From Anthostomella pinea (taxonomy: Eukaryota; Ascomycota; Sordariomycetes; Xylariales; Xylariaceae), in contig CAUWAG010000004.1 of NCBI GenBank assembly GCA_963556695.1, positions 3,782,001 to 3,846,000 on the forward strand: a stretch of 64,000 nt of DNA, written 5' to 3'. Position numbers and translations under genes: made by a program. The notes beneath the pieces are model-generated. The model had not been told where the DNA came from. It saw only the letters and a program-made list of their open reading frames with translations, and made no database searches. Within the stretch, counting starts at the first letter, position 1, and each line of letters starts with the position of its first letter. Shown here one piece after another: positions 33,696-43,599 of the stretch.

Positions 33696-34308
33696 ATTGG
33701 CGAGTGTGCGTTATGTTGCCAGCAAGAGGAGATATGGTCTATAAGGTTTGACGTTTAAGGGGTGATATATGTGTATCTTGAGCCACCTGAACTTTGAATA
33801 GACGCCGACCTTGACTCCAACCCTCTTGATCAGGATGAAGTGGCTAGCGTCCTGCAGGCAGCTTTCTAAGCTTCTCCACTGAATCTGAAATGGCTGAATG
33901 GTCAAGGGAGTTCGAAGACCATGCATAGCCTCCCCACTCATAGTCAATAGTCCGAGGGGGCTCTACCTCCCACTGCCACCCCCGCGTCTTTGGTGAGCTG
34001 GTATGGAGACAGTGACCCCCAACTCGAGCTGAAATTGGCAGACATTGGGCACCGTAGCACGACAGTCCTGGAGGCTCATGGACGGGTTTGTCTGGAGAAT
34101 AGGGGCTCGGGGACCCCTATACTGCAATTCCAGGGGTGACCATATCGGGCATAAGCTTCGGTATGGCAACTCTAGTCACCATTCTTCGCACATGTTACCG
34201 ACGTGGTTATTATACCCCAACAGTAGAGGGTAGAGATCCAGAGTACTGGTCTAGATACAGCGAGACTCGTTGCTTTGCATGGCTCTTGTTCACAGGGTGG
34301 ATACAGAA
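33696..34308. other. intergenic, no gene recognised
   Basis: Flank between the zinc dehydrogenase and the short-chain dehydrogenase, both on the minus strand. Nothing recognised. Confidence 0.5.
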
Positions 34309-35153
34309 TCATCGTCCCATCCATCCCCCATCAACGGTCAAGATCTCCCCACTGACATATCTGCACCCCAACCCAGCCAGGAATACCGTCGCGCCCTCAA
34401 AGTCCTGCGGTGTCCCCCATCGTCCAGTAGGGATACGCTCAAGGATGCTCGCCGCGCGCTTCTCATCGTTGATGAGCGCCTCATTCATGTCCGTAAAAAT
34501 GTAGCCAGGCGCGATGGCGTTGACGTTGACACCTTCGCCGGACCATTGGTTGGACAGGGACTTTGTCAGCTGTGCGACACCGCCCTTGGCAGAGGCATAT
34601 GCGGGCACGTTCAGGCCACCCTGGAAGGACAGTAGCGAGGCCACATTGATGATGGCACCACGACGGCCTGTTGAGTCCCGTTTCCGTGACAGGAAGTACG
34701 CTCCAAGATCTCTGCAGAGGGTCCAGACTGTCTTTAGGTTTACTTGGAGTACCTGTCAGGTGTCAATGCAAGCTCAGAACAGAAAAACACAGAGAAGAGG
34801 AATATTACATCGTCCCAATCGCTCATGGGGAACTGGTGTGCTGCGTGCCGTCTCTGGATGCCAGCAGCTGTAACCAGGATGTCTGGATCATGCTTGTCAT
34901 CCAGGATCCGCTTCGTAATGCCTTCGACAGCTTCTTGAGATCCCAAATCAGCTGTGTACACGAAGAACTTGCGACCTAGCGCCTCGACCTTCTTCTTGGT
35001 CTCGAGATTGCTCTCGTCTCTTTGAATTAGTATGATGTCCGAGCCTGCGCCAGCCAGGGCGAGGGCCATTGCCTGGCCGATACCTCGGGTCCCGCCTGTG
35101 ACGACGGCCAGATGGCCCTCCAGTGAGAAGAGCTTCTCGAGATATGATGCCAT
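34309..35153 (-). CDS. short-chain dehydrogenase, KduD/2-deoxy-gluconate 3-dehydrogenase-like
   Basis: NAD(P)-dependent oxidoreductase of a keto-sugar acid. Two exons (35153-34809, 34752-34309), 56-bp intron with a GTAATA donor, 262 residues. SDR motifs: cofactor loop [18 protein letters not shown] (residues ~18-35); [11 protein letters not shown] in place of the usual NAG; catalytic Ser154, Tyr167 and Lys171 ([20 protein letters not shown]). The blocks [46 protein letters not shown] and [16 protein letters not shown] are close to bacterial KduD (2-dehydro-3-deoxy-D-gluconate 5-dehydrogenase) and gluconate 5-dehydrogenase. This fits the sugar-acid theme of the neighbouring dehydratase and aldolase. 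The exact substrate is inferred only. Confidence 0.9.
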
Positions 35154-36096
35154 GGTGTAGGTAATTCGAGGTGAGCCGTGATTGAGGCGAAGGTATGCTG
35201 TGATTCGTCCTGATTTGTCAGACTCTGATAGAATACACAAGGTTTGCTGGCCCTGAGGTCTGAGACATCGCCAGGATGCTTGTTCAATCACTGTCGCTGA
35301 GGTTCACCCCGCACCCAAGGGGCTCCACGATATCGGAGCTTCTTACAGATGGAGCCACACTACAACCTCCGTAACTCCCCTCACCATCAGGGGCTGGCCT
35401 AACGAATTGACTTGGGGGTCACTTCGTGTCTGCCTGTAGGTTCTGCCCTCTCATTATGAATATGACGAAGTATAAAGTCGGCTGTCTCATGCGGCGACGG
35501 ACTGGAATGAGGGGAAGTCGAGGCGGGGAATTACCTTTCAACCCTACCTACCTGAAGGGTCCAGTACAAGTAACAAGGATCTATCAATATCGGCATGGAT
35601 CCCGATGAATTTCAAATAGTTGTAGCTCGTGACTCGGGACAGCTCGGCTCGCTGCACGAAATCATATGCAATTCAAAGGTACCGAGCGGCTGCTTTCCGA
35701 CCACGCAGACATCCTGCCGCGGGATTCCCGCGTGACAAGTCGTGGCCCCGTGGGAACGAACTGCGGGGGCAAGGGGGGCTCCTAGCTAGCCCCCAATTGG
35801 CTCACCTACCCCTGTCGGTGCCCAAAGGGGATGCCCCCATCGCGAACCCTCTTACGTGGGGGTCCATGCCTGTGTTAGCAGTGTACATTGGTACGACAAG
35901 TGCCGAGGCCATGGACTTCTAAATATATGATCTGGGATCCGAAACAGAGCTGGGCTTGTCATACAGAGTTGAAAAAGCAAGCCCCCTTATCGGACGAGAA
36001 ATTGTGGATATAGTACATGTTTATCTGATGTGTTGGAACGTCCATCACCGAACATACATGTCAGTACCAGTCGGGATGGGGTATCCTCGTGGCATA
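35154..36096. other. intergenic; may include unrecognisable N-terminal remains of the kinase pseudogene
   Basis: About 940 bp without a readable gene. The dihydroxyacetone kinase remnant becomes recognisable only at 36,097; its N-terminal third should lie here if it was not deleted, but I cannot see it. Confidence 0.5.
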
Positions 36097-37093
36097 ATGA
36101 ACTACGGTAGGGACAAGCTTCACTTCGGTATGACCATCGAGAAAGCGAGAGCCAAGGATTGAAAAGTCTAGCTGCTGGCCGTTGGTGACGATATGGGTGT
36201 TGGCCGGTCACGGAGTGGAAGGGTTGGACGGAGAGGGTTGGCTGCTAAGGGGTAAGTTCGCTCTATTCTTGTCCGTCAACCCGAAACATAACGTCTAACT
36301 GCGTGCGACGTCCAGCGCATCTATGGGTGAGGTGTACAAGACAGCTTATCTCGTGGCATCCAACGTCGCCACAGTTGGCGCGTCCCTTGCTCATGATCGC
36401 GATCCAGCGCGGCGGCTCGGTCGCCCCGATGATGAACAACCTGCGCGGAATCGGCCAGCTGGAGATGGGAGCCGTGACTCTGGAGCGTCAACCAGCTGAC
36501 TGAGACCTATGGGATCACACCAGTTCGCGTACTAAGTGGGACGTACATGGGCAGCCTGAACGATCTCGGATTCAGTGCGACTCTTCTCAAGATCGTCGAC
36601 CTCCTCGACATGTCGGCCGCAACGAGCGGGTGGCTCCCATCTGTGCCAGCCAAGAACTGTCGCAACAGTCGCGAGGGCGTCCCATCAACTCGGATGGGGG
36701 CGAGCTCGGCACACAGGAAGTAACCAGCAATCTCAAAGGTGCGTCGCACTGAGAGATAACATTATCATGAGCGAAACGTATGATTTGATTGCCTAGGTGC
36801 TGGTCGTTCCACAGTCAATGACGCAAAAGTCCGGGCCAGCCTTACCAAAGGCCTGATGAGTCTGGTGAAGGCAGTGCGCGAAGTCACAAAATGCGACACC
36901 CTGGGTGGCGACGGTGATTGTGGACTGTGTCTCAAGACCCGCTGCTGAGGCGGAGTTGTCACACATCCAATCATTGTCCACTGACGACGCAGTCCCACTT
37001 GTCGTGGACACTCTCCAGCCGTTCGTCGAGGTCTTCAAATCCACGGGGGATCTGAAGAAAACAGTACCTAGAGGCAGCGCAAGAGGAATGTGA
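36097..37093 (+). pseudogene. dihydroxyacetone (glycerone) kinase pseudogene
   Basis: Collinear fragments of an ATP-dependent dihydroxyacetone kinase occur in several frames. In order: MNYGRDKLHFGMTIEKARAK then a stop; VGDDMGVGRSRSG (36,181 on); an intact GT-AG intron at about 36,251-36,315; GASMGEVYKTAYLVASNVAT; a frame change and an apparent deletion of roughly 80-100 codons; MMNNLRGIGQLEMGAVTLE; ITPVRVLSGTYMGSLNDLGF; a second intact intron ending before 36,798; and the DhaL nucleotide-binding motif GGDGDCGLCLK, followed by a stop. The N-terminal substrate-binding portion with the covalent His was not found. Stops, frame changes and the deletion make it non-functional as it stands. Because this enzyme phosphorylates triose products, its position between sugar-acid genes suggests it was once part of the cluster. 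Confidence 0.82.
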
Positions 37094-37630
37094 TAGCACA
37101 AGGGGATGGAGGTCAGCCTGAGTCGATCGGTGTATATTGGAAGGGAACAGGGGAGGAACTGCCCGGATCCAGGCGCGTATGGTCTGCTGAGACTCATTAA
37201 GGGTTTCGCAGGGCAGTACATGCATATATGAACGTGTACCATATAATGGACCTGAAAATATGACGTCCTGTCTGTACGACGATGCGTCGCCGTCTATCAA
37301 ATTCCGGGCGTAATGCTTGAGATACCAGATCAAGGTGAACCCCAGAGGGATTTTGTGCCTGTGCGAGTGACGCCGTCTCTCATGTAGAAACTCGAAGTAT
37401 AAAAAGCTGAAGCTTGAACTTCAAAAATCCCCCCAATGGTGCTACATGCGTCATACCAATAATCAGTCGTGGGGCGACAAGATCGACGTCTGATATAGAA
37501 ATTAACAAGGGACGTGTTCACCCTTCTCATTGCAAGATGCGATCATGTTAACATCGAAAGTTGGTAATTGAAGTCCTAAAAACGTTGGTGTCTAACGCAC
37601 GGTTTTCTACGATATCTACGCGTCTTCCCT
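37094..37630. other. intergenic, no gene recognised
   Basis: Downstream flank of the kinase pseudogene and of the aldolase gene (they converge). Nothing recognised. Confidence 0.5.
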
Positions 37631-38608
37631 CTACTTGCCCAGCTTGTCCTCCTCAGCCATCAGCTCGGCGAAGCCCTCTTCTTGTTCCGTCAACTTCGGG
37701 CCTTCCGGCAGCACGCAAGGCTTTCTCGGCTCTCCTCCATAGCCTCTGTACTTCTGCAGACCAACCTTGACGGCAACGAATCCGCCCTGGATAGCTGTCC
37801 AGTCACCCCTCGCAACGATCTTCTGAAGCTCGCGCGCCTGGTCATGTTTGCCTGATTGCCACAGGCTCATGACCTCCAAGCAGGCCTTGGGTGCGAGATT
37901 GCCTAGTCCTCCGATGATTCCATGTCCACCGACAGCCAAGGTCTGAATGATGAAGTCCGCGCTGCCACCGTATGTGCGGAATCCGGTATTCTCCGTACCG
38001 GCAACCACACGTGCAAGCTTTCCTGTGTTGCCACAGGTCAACTTGACACCGCAGATGTTGGGGTGTTGAGCCAGTGCTATGATGACATCGGAGCTGAGAT
38101 CCAGGCCACTGCACGCGCCGGGGAAGTTGTAGATTATAACGGGCAGCGGTGACGCATCAGCGACAGCTTTGAAGTGGTTCATGATCAGGTCATTCGTGAG
38201 GAGGCTGCCGTAGTAGGCTGGCGGCAGAACGAGAACGTACGAACCACCAGACTCTTTAGCTTCTTGGCAAAGTTGGATGGTCTCGCGTGTGCTCTGAGCG
38301 CCACATCCGACTATGACTGGGATGTCGGTGAGGCCGGCATTGTCCAAGGCCTTTCGTGATATCATGGTGATGAGCATACGCTCCTGGTGATCTAGATGGA
38401 CAGCTTCGCCATTCGAGCCGTGCGTCACAAGTCCAGTGACGCCAGCCTTGGCTAGTTCTGTCGCGTGTTTCGTAGTTGCGGCTTCGTCGATGGTATCCTC
38501 AGGGGTGAAGAAGGCGACAGTCGGGACGTAGAATCCGGGCTGGAGCGGGGAATACGAGGAGGACGCGGTGCCGCTACCCCCGGTACTTTCTTCTGCCGAT
38601 GGAGACAT
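37631..38608 (-). CDS. DHDPS/N-acetylneuraminate lyase-family 2-keto-3-deoxy-acid aldolase
   Basis: Class I aldolase, Schiff-base type, probably cleaving a 2-keto-3-deoxy sugar acid to pyruvate plus an aldehyde. Single exon, 325 residues. The family pattern is clear: YVPTVAFFTPEDTIDEAA; THGSNGEAVHLDHQER (the GxxGE pyruvate-binding stretch, here HGSNGE); IPVIVGCGAQSTRETIQL; LVLPPAYYG; catalytic Tyr160 in LPVIIYNFPGACSGLDL; Schiff-base Lys189 in CGVKLTCGN; and GGSADFIIQTLAVGGHGIIG. The size and Ser-rich N-terminus resemble fungal LGA1-like (L-threo-3-deoxy-hexulosonate) and HOGA-like aldolases. Its partner in the cluster would be the dehydratase at 30.9 kb, whose product it could cleave. The ATG at 38608 is preferred because conserved sequence starts about residue 26; there is also an in-frame upstream extension without conservation. 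Confidence 0.9.
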   Translation of the reverse strand: MSPSAEESTGGSGTASSSYSPLQPGFYVPTVAFFTPEDTIDEAATTKHATELAKAGVTGLVTHGSNGEAVHLDHQERMLITMISRKALDNAGLTDIPVIVGCGAQSTRETIQLCQEAKESGGSYVLVLPPAYYGSLLTNDLIMNHFKAVADASPLPVIIYNFPGACSGLDLSSDVIIALAQHPNICGVKLTCGNTGKLARVVAGTENTGFRTYGGSADFIIQTLAVGGHGIIGGLGNLAPKACLEVMSLWQSGKHDQARELQKIVARGDWTAIQGGFVAVKVGLQKYRGYGGEPRKPCVLPEGPKLTEQEEGFAELMAEEDKLGK

Positions 38609-40320
38609 GATGTGGTCGTGATGTAATGTGATGGATCTGGGTTGTAATGAAGGTGTTGCTGATGGGCTGGAAGGCTGTCTGAGATGTGTCTGGCACGATG
38701 GTAGAAGTGCGTGGAGGTGAATATGGAGTTCCAAGTTGCAGTTGATGGTCTTTGCAGTCTGTTTATGTTGAGCACGAGATCAGAAGTGTTTGGGGCTGCC
38801 CTTCCCTTTCTGCCTTGGGTAACTCGAGGCAGGAGTGACTGACCTCGATGGTTGCTGTAAACCTTACTTGTAACCGAGAAGCTTCGACTCGCACGCACTC
38901 GTGGACACCAGGGTGACCCTGCCATCTCGGCATGGTACCCCCACGGTCTGCCACGCTCGTCTGAACCCAGGGCAGCCTCGTGAAGCTTACCCCCACGCAT
39001 CTCGATGATCATCGCTTTTGGTATGCACGAGCCCAAACTAGGGAGCTTTGCCACGTGCCTCTGAATATGGAACCGACTCCACCATCTTCCTTCGGTCGAA
39101 ATCCCGACACCGAATACGGACTTTGGAGGCACGCAATGAGTAAGTTACGGGGTAACGGGAAAGGGCCGCACTGTCCTTGAGAGATCCAGAACCTACTCGA
39201 GTAACCATCGTGGGGTGATACTCAAGCTCACGATTCCCGAGACATGAGTCCTTCAATGACTTCATCCACTGCCGAGGTCACTTACGCACGAGACTTGGAT
39301 AAACCGGCGTACAGCTGGATACACGGCCAGGAGTTCAACTTGGTTGAACCATGGCGGTGACTGGTAGCGGTGCTAAGGATTATACACAGATTCTGCTCAG
39401 GTGAAAGCGGCTACAAGTCACTTGATATCCTAGAGTGGCAGGTTTTGGAGATGTCCTCCTCGCAGCCAATGGAAAATACCTTATGGATCTGCTATGAGGC
39501 TCTATCGGGTCATCTACCTGCACAGCAGAGTATCATACCTGCAGGAGGTTGATCCTGCATATGTACGGAGAACATGCTGTGCATCTGCAGCTCGACGTCT
39601 AGTGATTGGTGTCAACTAGGACCCCGTGGGGGTTCCTCTCCCTCGAGAATGTTAGAAACGGCCCAAGGACCTCCGATCACCTGCCTATCGTCGTATTGGC
39701 CTCGGACTGGAATGCAGGGCGCCGTATCCCATAATGGTCTGGGTGTTGACCATGCCATTTTACTGGGTGGCAGCGTAGTAGCCCCCACGAAGTACTGTTG
39801 CTACAAAGCGACCTTGACGGTGTCTTCTGAACAGGTACAAACCCCCAGACGACTATGTAAATCGACTGGAATTCGAAACAGAGGCCCCCATATTACTAGA
39901 AAACCCATCATCTCGTTAGGGCCTATACTTCTCGCTTGCTGAATTTGGAGTCTGGCCGTGACATATAAGCTTGGGACTCCTAACCCAGTTTGGCCTCATG
40001 CTGCGGTTCATTGTTCATTGTCTTCCGTCTATTGTTGAGAAAACAGAATGCTTTGTGAAGCATTCACGGATGAAGCCCATATGAAGGAGCAAAGAGACAA
40101 GTGATTGAACAATGCTAGCTGTTGTTGAACAATGGCAATGTGCATAGACAATGGTCCTATTTTCAAGGCACGGGGATGGATATAAGAACCACTTGCAATC
40201 CTCCTTCATGGCATATTTTCTCCATCAAACTTCCCAACTACCAACCCAAAATCAGCAACTGACTCCAGCTTCCACTCACAAATTACTTCACTTTTACCAA
40301 ACCACAAGACGACAAGCAAA
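38609..40320. other. 1.7-kb intergenic, no gene recognised
   Basis: Short frames only. A TATAAG-type box near 40,179 and a CA-rich leader precede the disrupted acetyltransferase at 40,321. Confidence 0.5.
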
Positions 40321-41636
40321 ATGTCCAACATGAACAGCCAGGTCATTGCTTCCAACGGGGAGTTCATTGCTCCCAACACCGAGATCACTGCTCCCAGCAG
40401 CGACTATGTGCCCCCGCAGCGCATCATTGCAGCACCTCACCCACAGATCGACATCGCCATTGAGGAAGTCATGGAGCACCACGTGCCCTACCTGACAGAA
40501 CTCATCCCAGCGTGGCGTAGGAGAGAGGGATCGCAGGCGCCCGGCATGCCGCAGTCGTATCACACGAACGTCCGCAACAGCTACTCGCACTGATGGAGTA
40601 TGGCGAATGCTGTGGGGTCGGTCGAGGACGAGAGCACGACCACTTTCATAGCACGATTTCGCCCGGCTGGCTTGCGTGAGCCGTGGGGCGTGGTCGAGCT
40701 GGACCCCCGGGGGCGTGTGAACGGCTTCCAGCTCCCTGCTCTTCCTCTTGAAACTTCTGCCGGGGATGCGGAGACTGATATCATCGGTGTCCCCGAGCAC
40801 TGGGCCAGGCTCCAAAAGCTGCTGGTCGACCCTAAATGGCTCCATGGCGGAATCGGACGCGCACTCGTCGAGGCCGTCGTCGAGCGAGCACGAGCCATGG
40901 GGTTCCGAGGCCTCTGGCTGACCGTGGAAGAGTGGAACTTGCCGGCCCAGCAACTGTTTAGCTACACTGACCCGCCATAAGTCTCCGAGCATCCCCGCAT
41001 TTACACCAAAATGCCCTACCTTTACGCTTTTATAACTAAAGACTTAAAGCTTTTTAAAATAAGATATTATAAGAAACTAATATTTGAAAATGCTGAAGTT
41101 TTCGTCACTAATTTCTAAATACTTATTTTCTTAGCGACTAAAGTATTAAGAAATAGATATATCAAAATAAAGTTTAAAATCTTAAATGTTAAATCTTAAT
41201 AAAGCTATAAGAAATGTTTAAAAAATTGTATAAGTCATAATAAAGTTATATAATATTAAATGACATGTAATACACGTATAAGACGAAAAACCTTATGTGA
41301 TAGATTTTTAAAAAATTAGATATGTTAAAAAGTTATTTTTTTCGAAAATTCAACCTTTAATAAAGTAACATTTACGACCTTTATCTTTGAGATGTCAAAG
41401 TTTTTAAATAAATAATTTTAATATTCCAGTAAATTTAACTATATGTACTATAAGTACTTAAGTTGTATATATTTTACTCGATTTATCACGATCGCGTAAA
41501 GTTGGGGTGTTTTGGTGTAAAACAGGGATGCTCGGAGACTTATGGCCGGGGAGTGTAGCGGGGCTTCGTCGAGGTACACAAGGGTGACTTTGGAGACAAG
41601 GGCGTGACCAGCTTGCTCATGGTCAAGGAGCTTTGA
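40321..41636 (+). pseudogene. GNAT-family N-acetyltransferase gene, interrupted by a TIR element and an in-frame stop
   Basis: The frame from the ATG at 40321 runs through an in-frame TGA at 40591-40593 and continues to 40,960 with GNAT sequence: TTFIARFRPAG, EPWGVVELD, LLVDPKWLHGGIGRALVEAV (acetyl-CoA binding, G-x-G-x-A) and MGFRGLWLTVEEWNLPAQQL. It is then cut by a 599-bp element. The missing C-terminal end lies just beyond the element at 41,562-41,636, reading GFVEVHKGDFGDKGVTSLL and ending MVKEL-stop. The two parts flank the element exactly where the GNAT fold would continue (QQLF then GFVEV). The N-terminal ~40 residues carry near-repeats (IASNGEFIAPNTEITAP). Both the stop and the insertion would abolish the normal protein; which came first is unknown. 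Confidence 0.8.
40961..41559. mobile_element. non-autonomous DNA transposon (MITE-like) with ~66-bp terminal inverted repeats
   Basis: The left end (GCTACACTGACCCGCCATAA, continuing GTCTCCGAGCATCCC) and the reverse complement of the right end (GCTACACTCCCCGGCCATAA, continuing identically) match over about 66 bases with a few mismatches, down to the shared TTTACACCAAAA and CTTTACGC blocks. The interior of roughly 470 bp is extremely AT-rich, full of TA dinucleotides and has no open frame. The total length of about 599 bp and lack of coding capacity suit a MITE or a decayed TIR transposon. I could not identify a clean target-site duplication. It sits inside the acetyltransferase coding sequence. 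Confidence 0.85.
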
Positions 41637-42883
41637 GCTACTTGAAAAAAAAAAAAGAAGAGAAATCCCGTACCATAGTACGTAGATGTGACATTGGTCC
41701 GAATGGAATGTACGATATTCTTGAGTCTTCTTACCTTCCCAGAATCCTCGAACAATGACAATCTGATGAGATCAACGCAAAGTGATGTGACTGAATGATT
41801 TGTGTACTTGACAATGAGATACCCGGCAGTTTTCTTTACCCGCCTGACTCAGACGCAACCCCTAGATGGATGCAGATGGGTTATACGGCGTTTGACTCCT
41901 CAAGTACTTGCTGATAGGCTCAGTCATATGGAAGGCAAGCAGAGCAGAGAATTCTGCCAAACGTGGCTCCAAACGATTTTACATGGTGTTAAAGCACAGC
42001 ATATAGCGTCCGTACCCAAAATGGGGCCTGACTGGAAATATGCCACTCCTCAACGAAAGCTGTGTGCGGATTCCAGCAACAGCAAGCATTGGGGTCATTA
42101 CATAAGGCGGTTGTCGAAATAACATCTTCTGTGCGTATAGTTAGCGGACCATTGGGAGAGGAGACAGTCCAAAGCCGGCGGTGAGGGATTTGGCGAGGGA
42201 GGTCTGCTCAGGCAACTAGTCATCAGGACTTTTGGACACGTTCGATTGTCATGGCTTGGAAATCGAGTTTTATTATTATTAAACTCTTCGACCGCAAGGG
42301 AAGAGCCAAACCCAAGCCCTAAAATACAACAAAAAGCAAAGCCCCCATCCTGTACGTTAAGTCTAACAGAATAAAACGCCGCAAAGACTCCACAGAAAGT
42401 CGCAGAGGCCTGTATATATCCTATTTTTCTGGTCACAACGAAGTCACTGGCTTTTCCCAACCAGGCCCACAAAATCAGATGGATGTTCTCCCTGGCAACG
42501 ACAAAACACCACGCAAGAAACCAACCACCACCATCCATCACCCAGGCATATCCATCTGCATACGTCCGTCAAAGCTTCACAGACCAACGAATGGTGCCCT
42601 TTCGGGACATCTCAGTCTTTTCCTTACAACCAATTCCTCGCCAGTCACCAACCGCTGCAACGCTTTCCGCTTCATTTTCTTCTCTCCGCCAACCCATGGT
42701 ACGCCTTCAGTCTGCCTGCCAGCCCAGACTTTCCATTGTGCAGACCTCGCTTAGCCAGCTCAGACTCTGGCACAGATCGTTCGTCTCAGCCCAAACCCTT
42801 ACTTTCCGACGACACAACACAATTCCAGTGGTATGCATGAATATGTTACCCTCCAGTGCGGCAGCAACTGACTGGTTTAGACA
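41637..42883. other. intergenic, no gene recognised
   Basis: Starts with a 13-base A run at about 41,645. The remainder has short frames in all phases, none conserved. C/A-rich leader-like sequence precedes 42,884. Confidence 0.5.
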
Positions 42884-43552
42884 ATGTATTCTTACCGTAT
42901 GCTCACGACGGAGGAGAGACCGAGGAACTACGACTTCACGTTCCCGTTGCAGTTCGTGCGATCACCAAACCGGACGGACCATGATATCCCAAGCAGCAAC
43001 CAGCCAAATACCAACCATGCATCAGAGGGTTATGAGGACGATACTCTCCCTGCAGTCAACGGCGCAGCACGAACTGGAGACCATATCAATGAGCCTGTCG
43101 TGAACGACGAGACCCTTCCTGCAGTCAACGACGCAGCACGAAATGCATACCATATCAATGAGCCTGTCACGAACGATGAGACCGACTCTGTGCAGCACTT
43201 GGATGCTAAATTCGCAATGGCAACTCGACACCAGCCTCACCAGACAAGATACCGTGGGGATCCGGGTAACCCAAGAAACCAGTGCGCTATGATTCCGATT
43301 GAAGAGAGCACATGCATTTGGATCGAGAACCTTCCCACAGAATGCACGGAGGCAGTGTTGCTTGACAGCATCAGAAACTGCGGAAAGATATACTCTCTCA
43401 ACATCGTTCCGCCTGGCTATAATCATCATACGCCGGCCGCCAAGCTGACGTTCTGGGCGCGTGAAGGGGTCGACCGTCTCATGGAACAGTACCGTCAGGG
43501 CCTCTTCACCGTGAACGTGAATGTCCCTTGGGGACCAGACCCGTGCGAATAG
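42884..43552 (+). CDS. RRM-like fungal protein, N-terminal domain with a shortened C-terminus
   Basis: A single open frame of 222 codons. Residues 1-120 are polar and disordered, including two tandem 23-residue units. Residues ~143-220 form an RRM-like fold: STCIWIENLPTECTEAVLLD (RNP2-like beta strand), then IRNCGKIYSLNIVPPGY and AAKLTFWAREGVDRLM, ending with FTVNVNVPWGPDPCE. This matches the first domain of the fungal two-domain family whose second domain is at 5.9 kb. The frame ends immediately after the first domain with a WG-x-DPC tail like the one that closes the second domain (WGADPCA), as if the second domain had been deleted in frame. RNA binding is not established for this family. 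Whether the gene is expressed is unknown. Confidence 0.6.
   Translation: MYSYRMLTTEERPRNYDFTFPLQFVRSPNRTDHDIPSSNQPNTNHASEGYEDDTLPAVNGAARTGDHINEPVVNDETLPAVNDAARNAYHINEPVTNDETDSVQHLDAKFAMATRHQPHQTRYRGDPGNPRNQCAMIPIEESTCIWIENLPTECTEAVLLDSIRNCGKIYSLNIVPPGYNHHTPAAKLTFWAREGVDRLMEQYRQGLFTVNVNVPWGPDPCE
43046..43183 (+). repeat. 69-bp in-frame tandem duplication
   Basis: Two 69-bp units encode LPAVNGAARTGDHINEPVVN and LPAVNDAARNAYHINEPVTN, each followed by DET. Most differences are amino-acid changing. It lies in the disordered N-terminal part of the RRM-like protein. Confidence 0.9.
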
Positions 43553-43599
43553 GAAGTTGGCAAGATGGGCTCAGAAGCCAGAGCGACCGATCAGATGGA

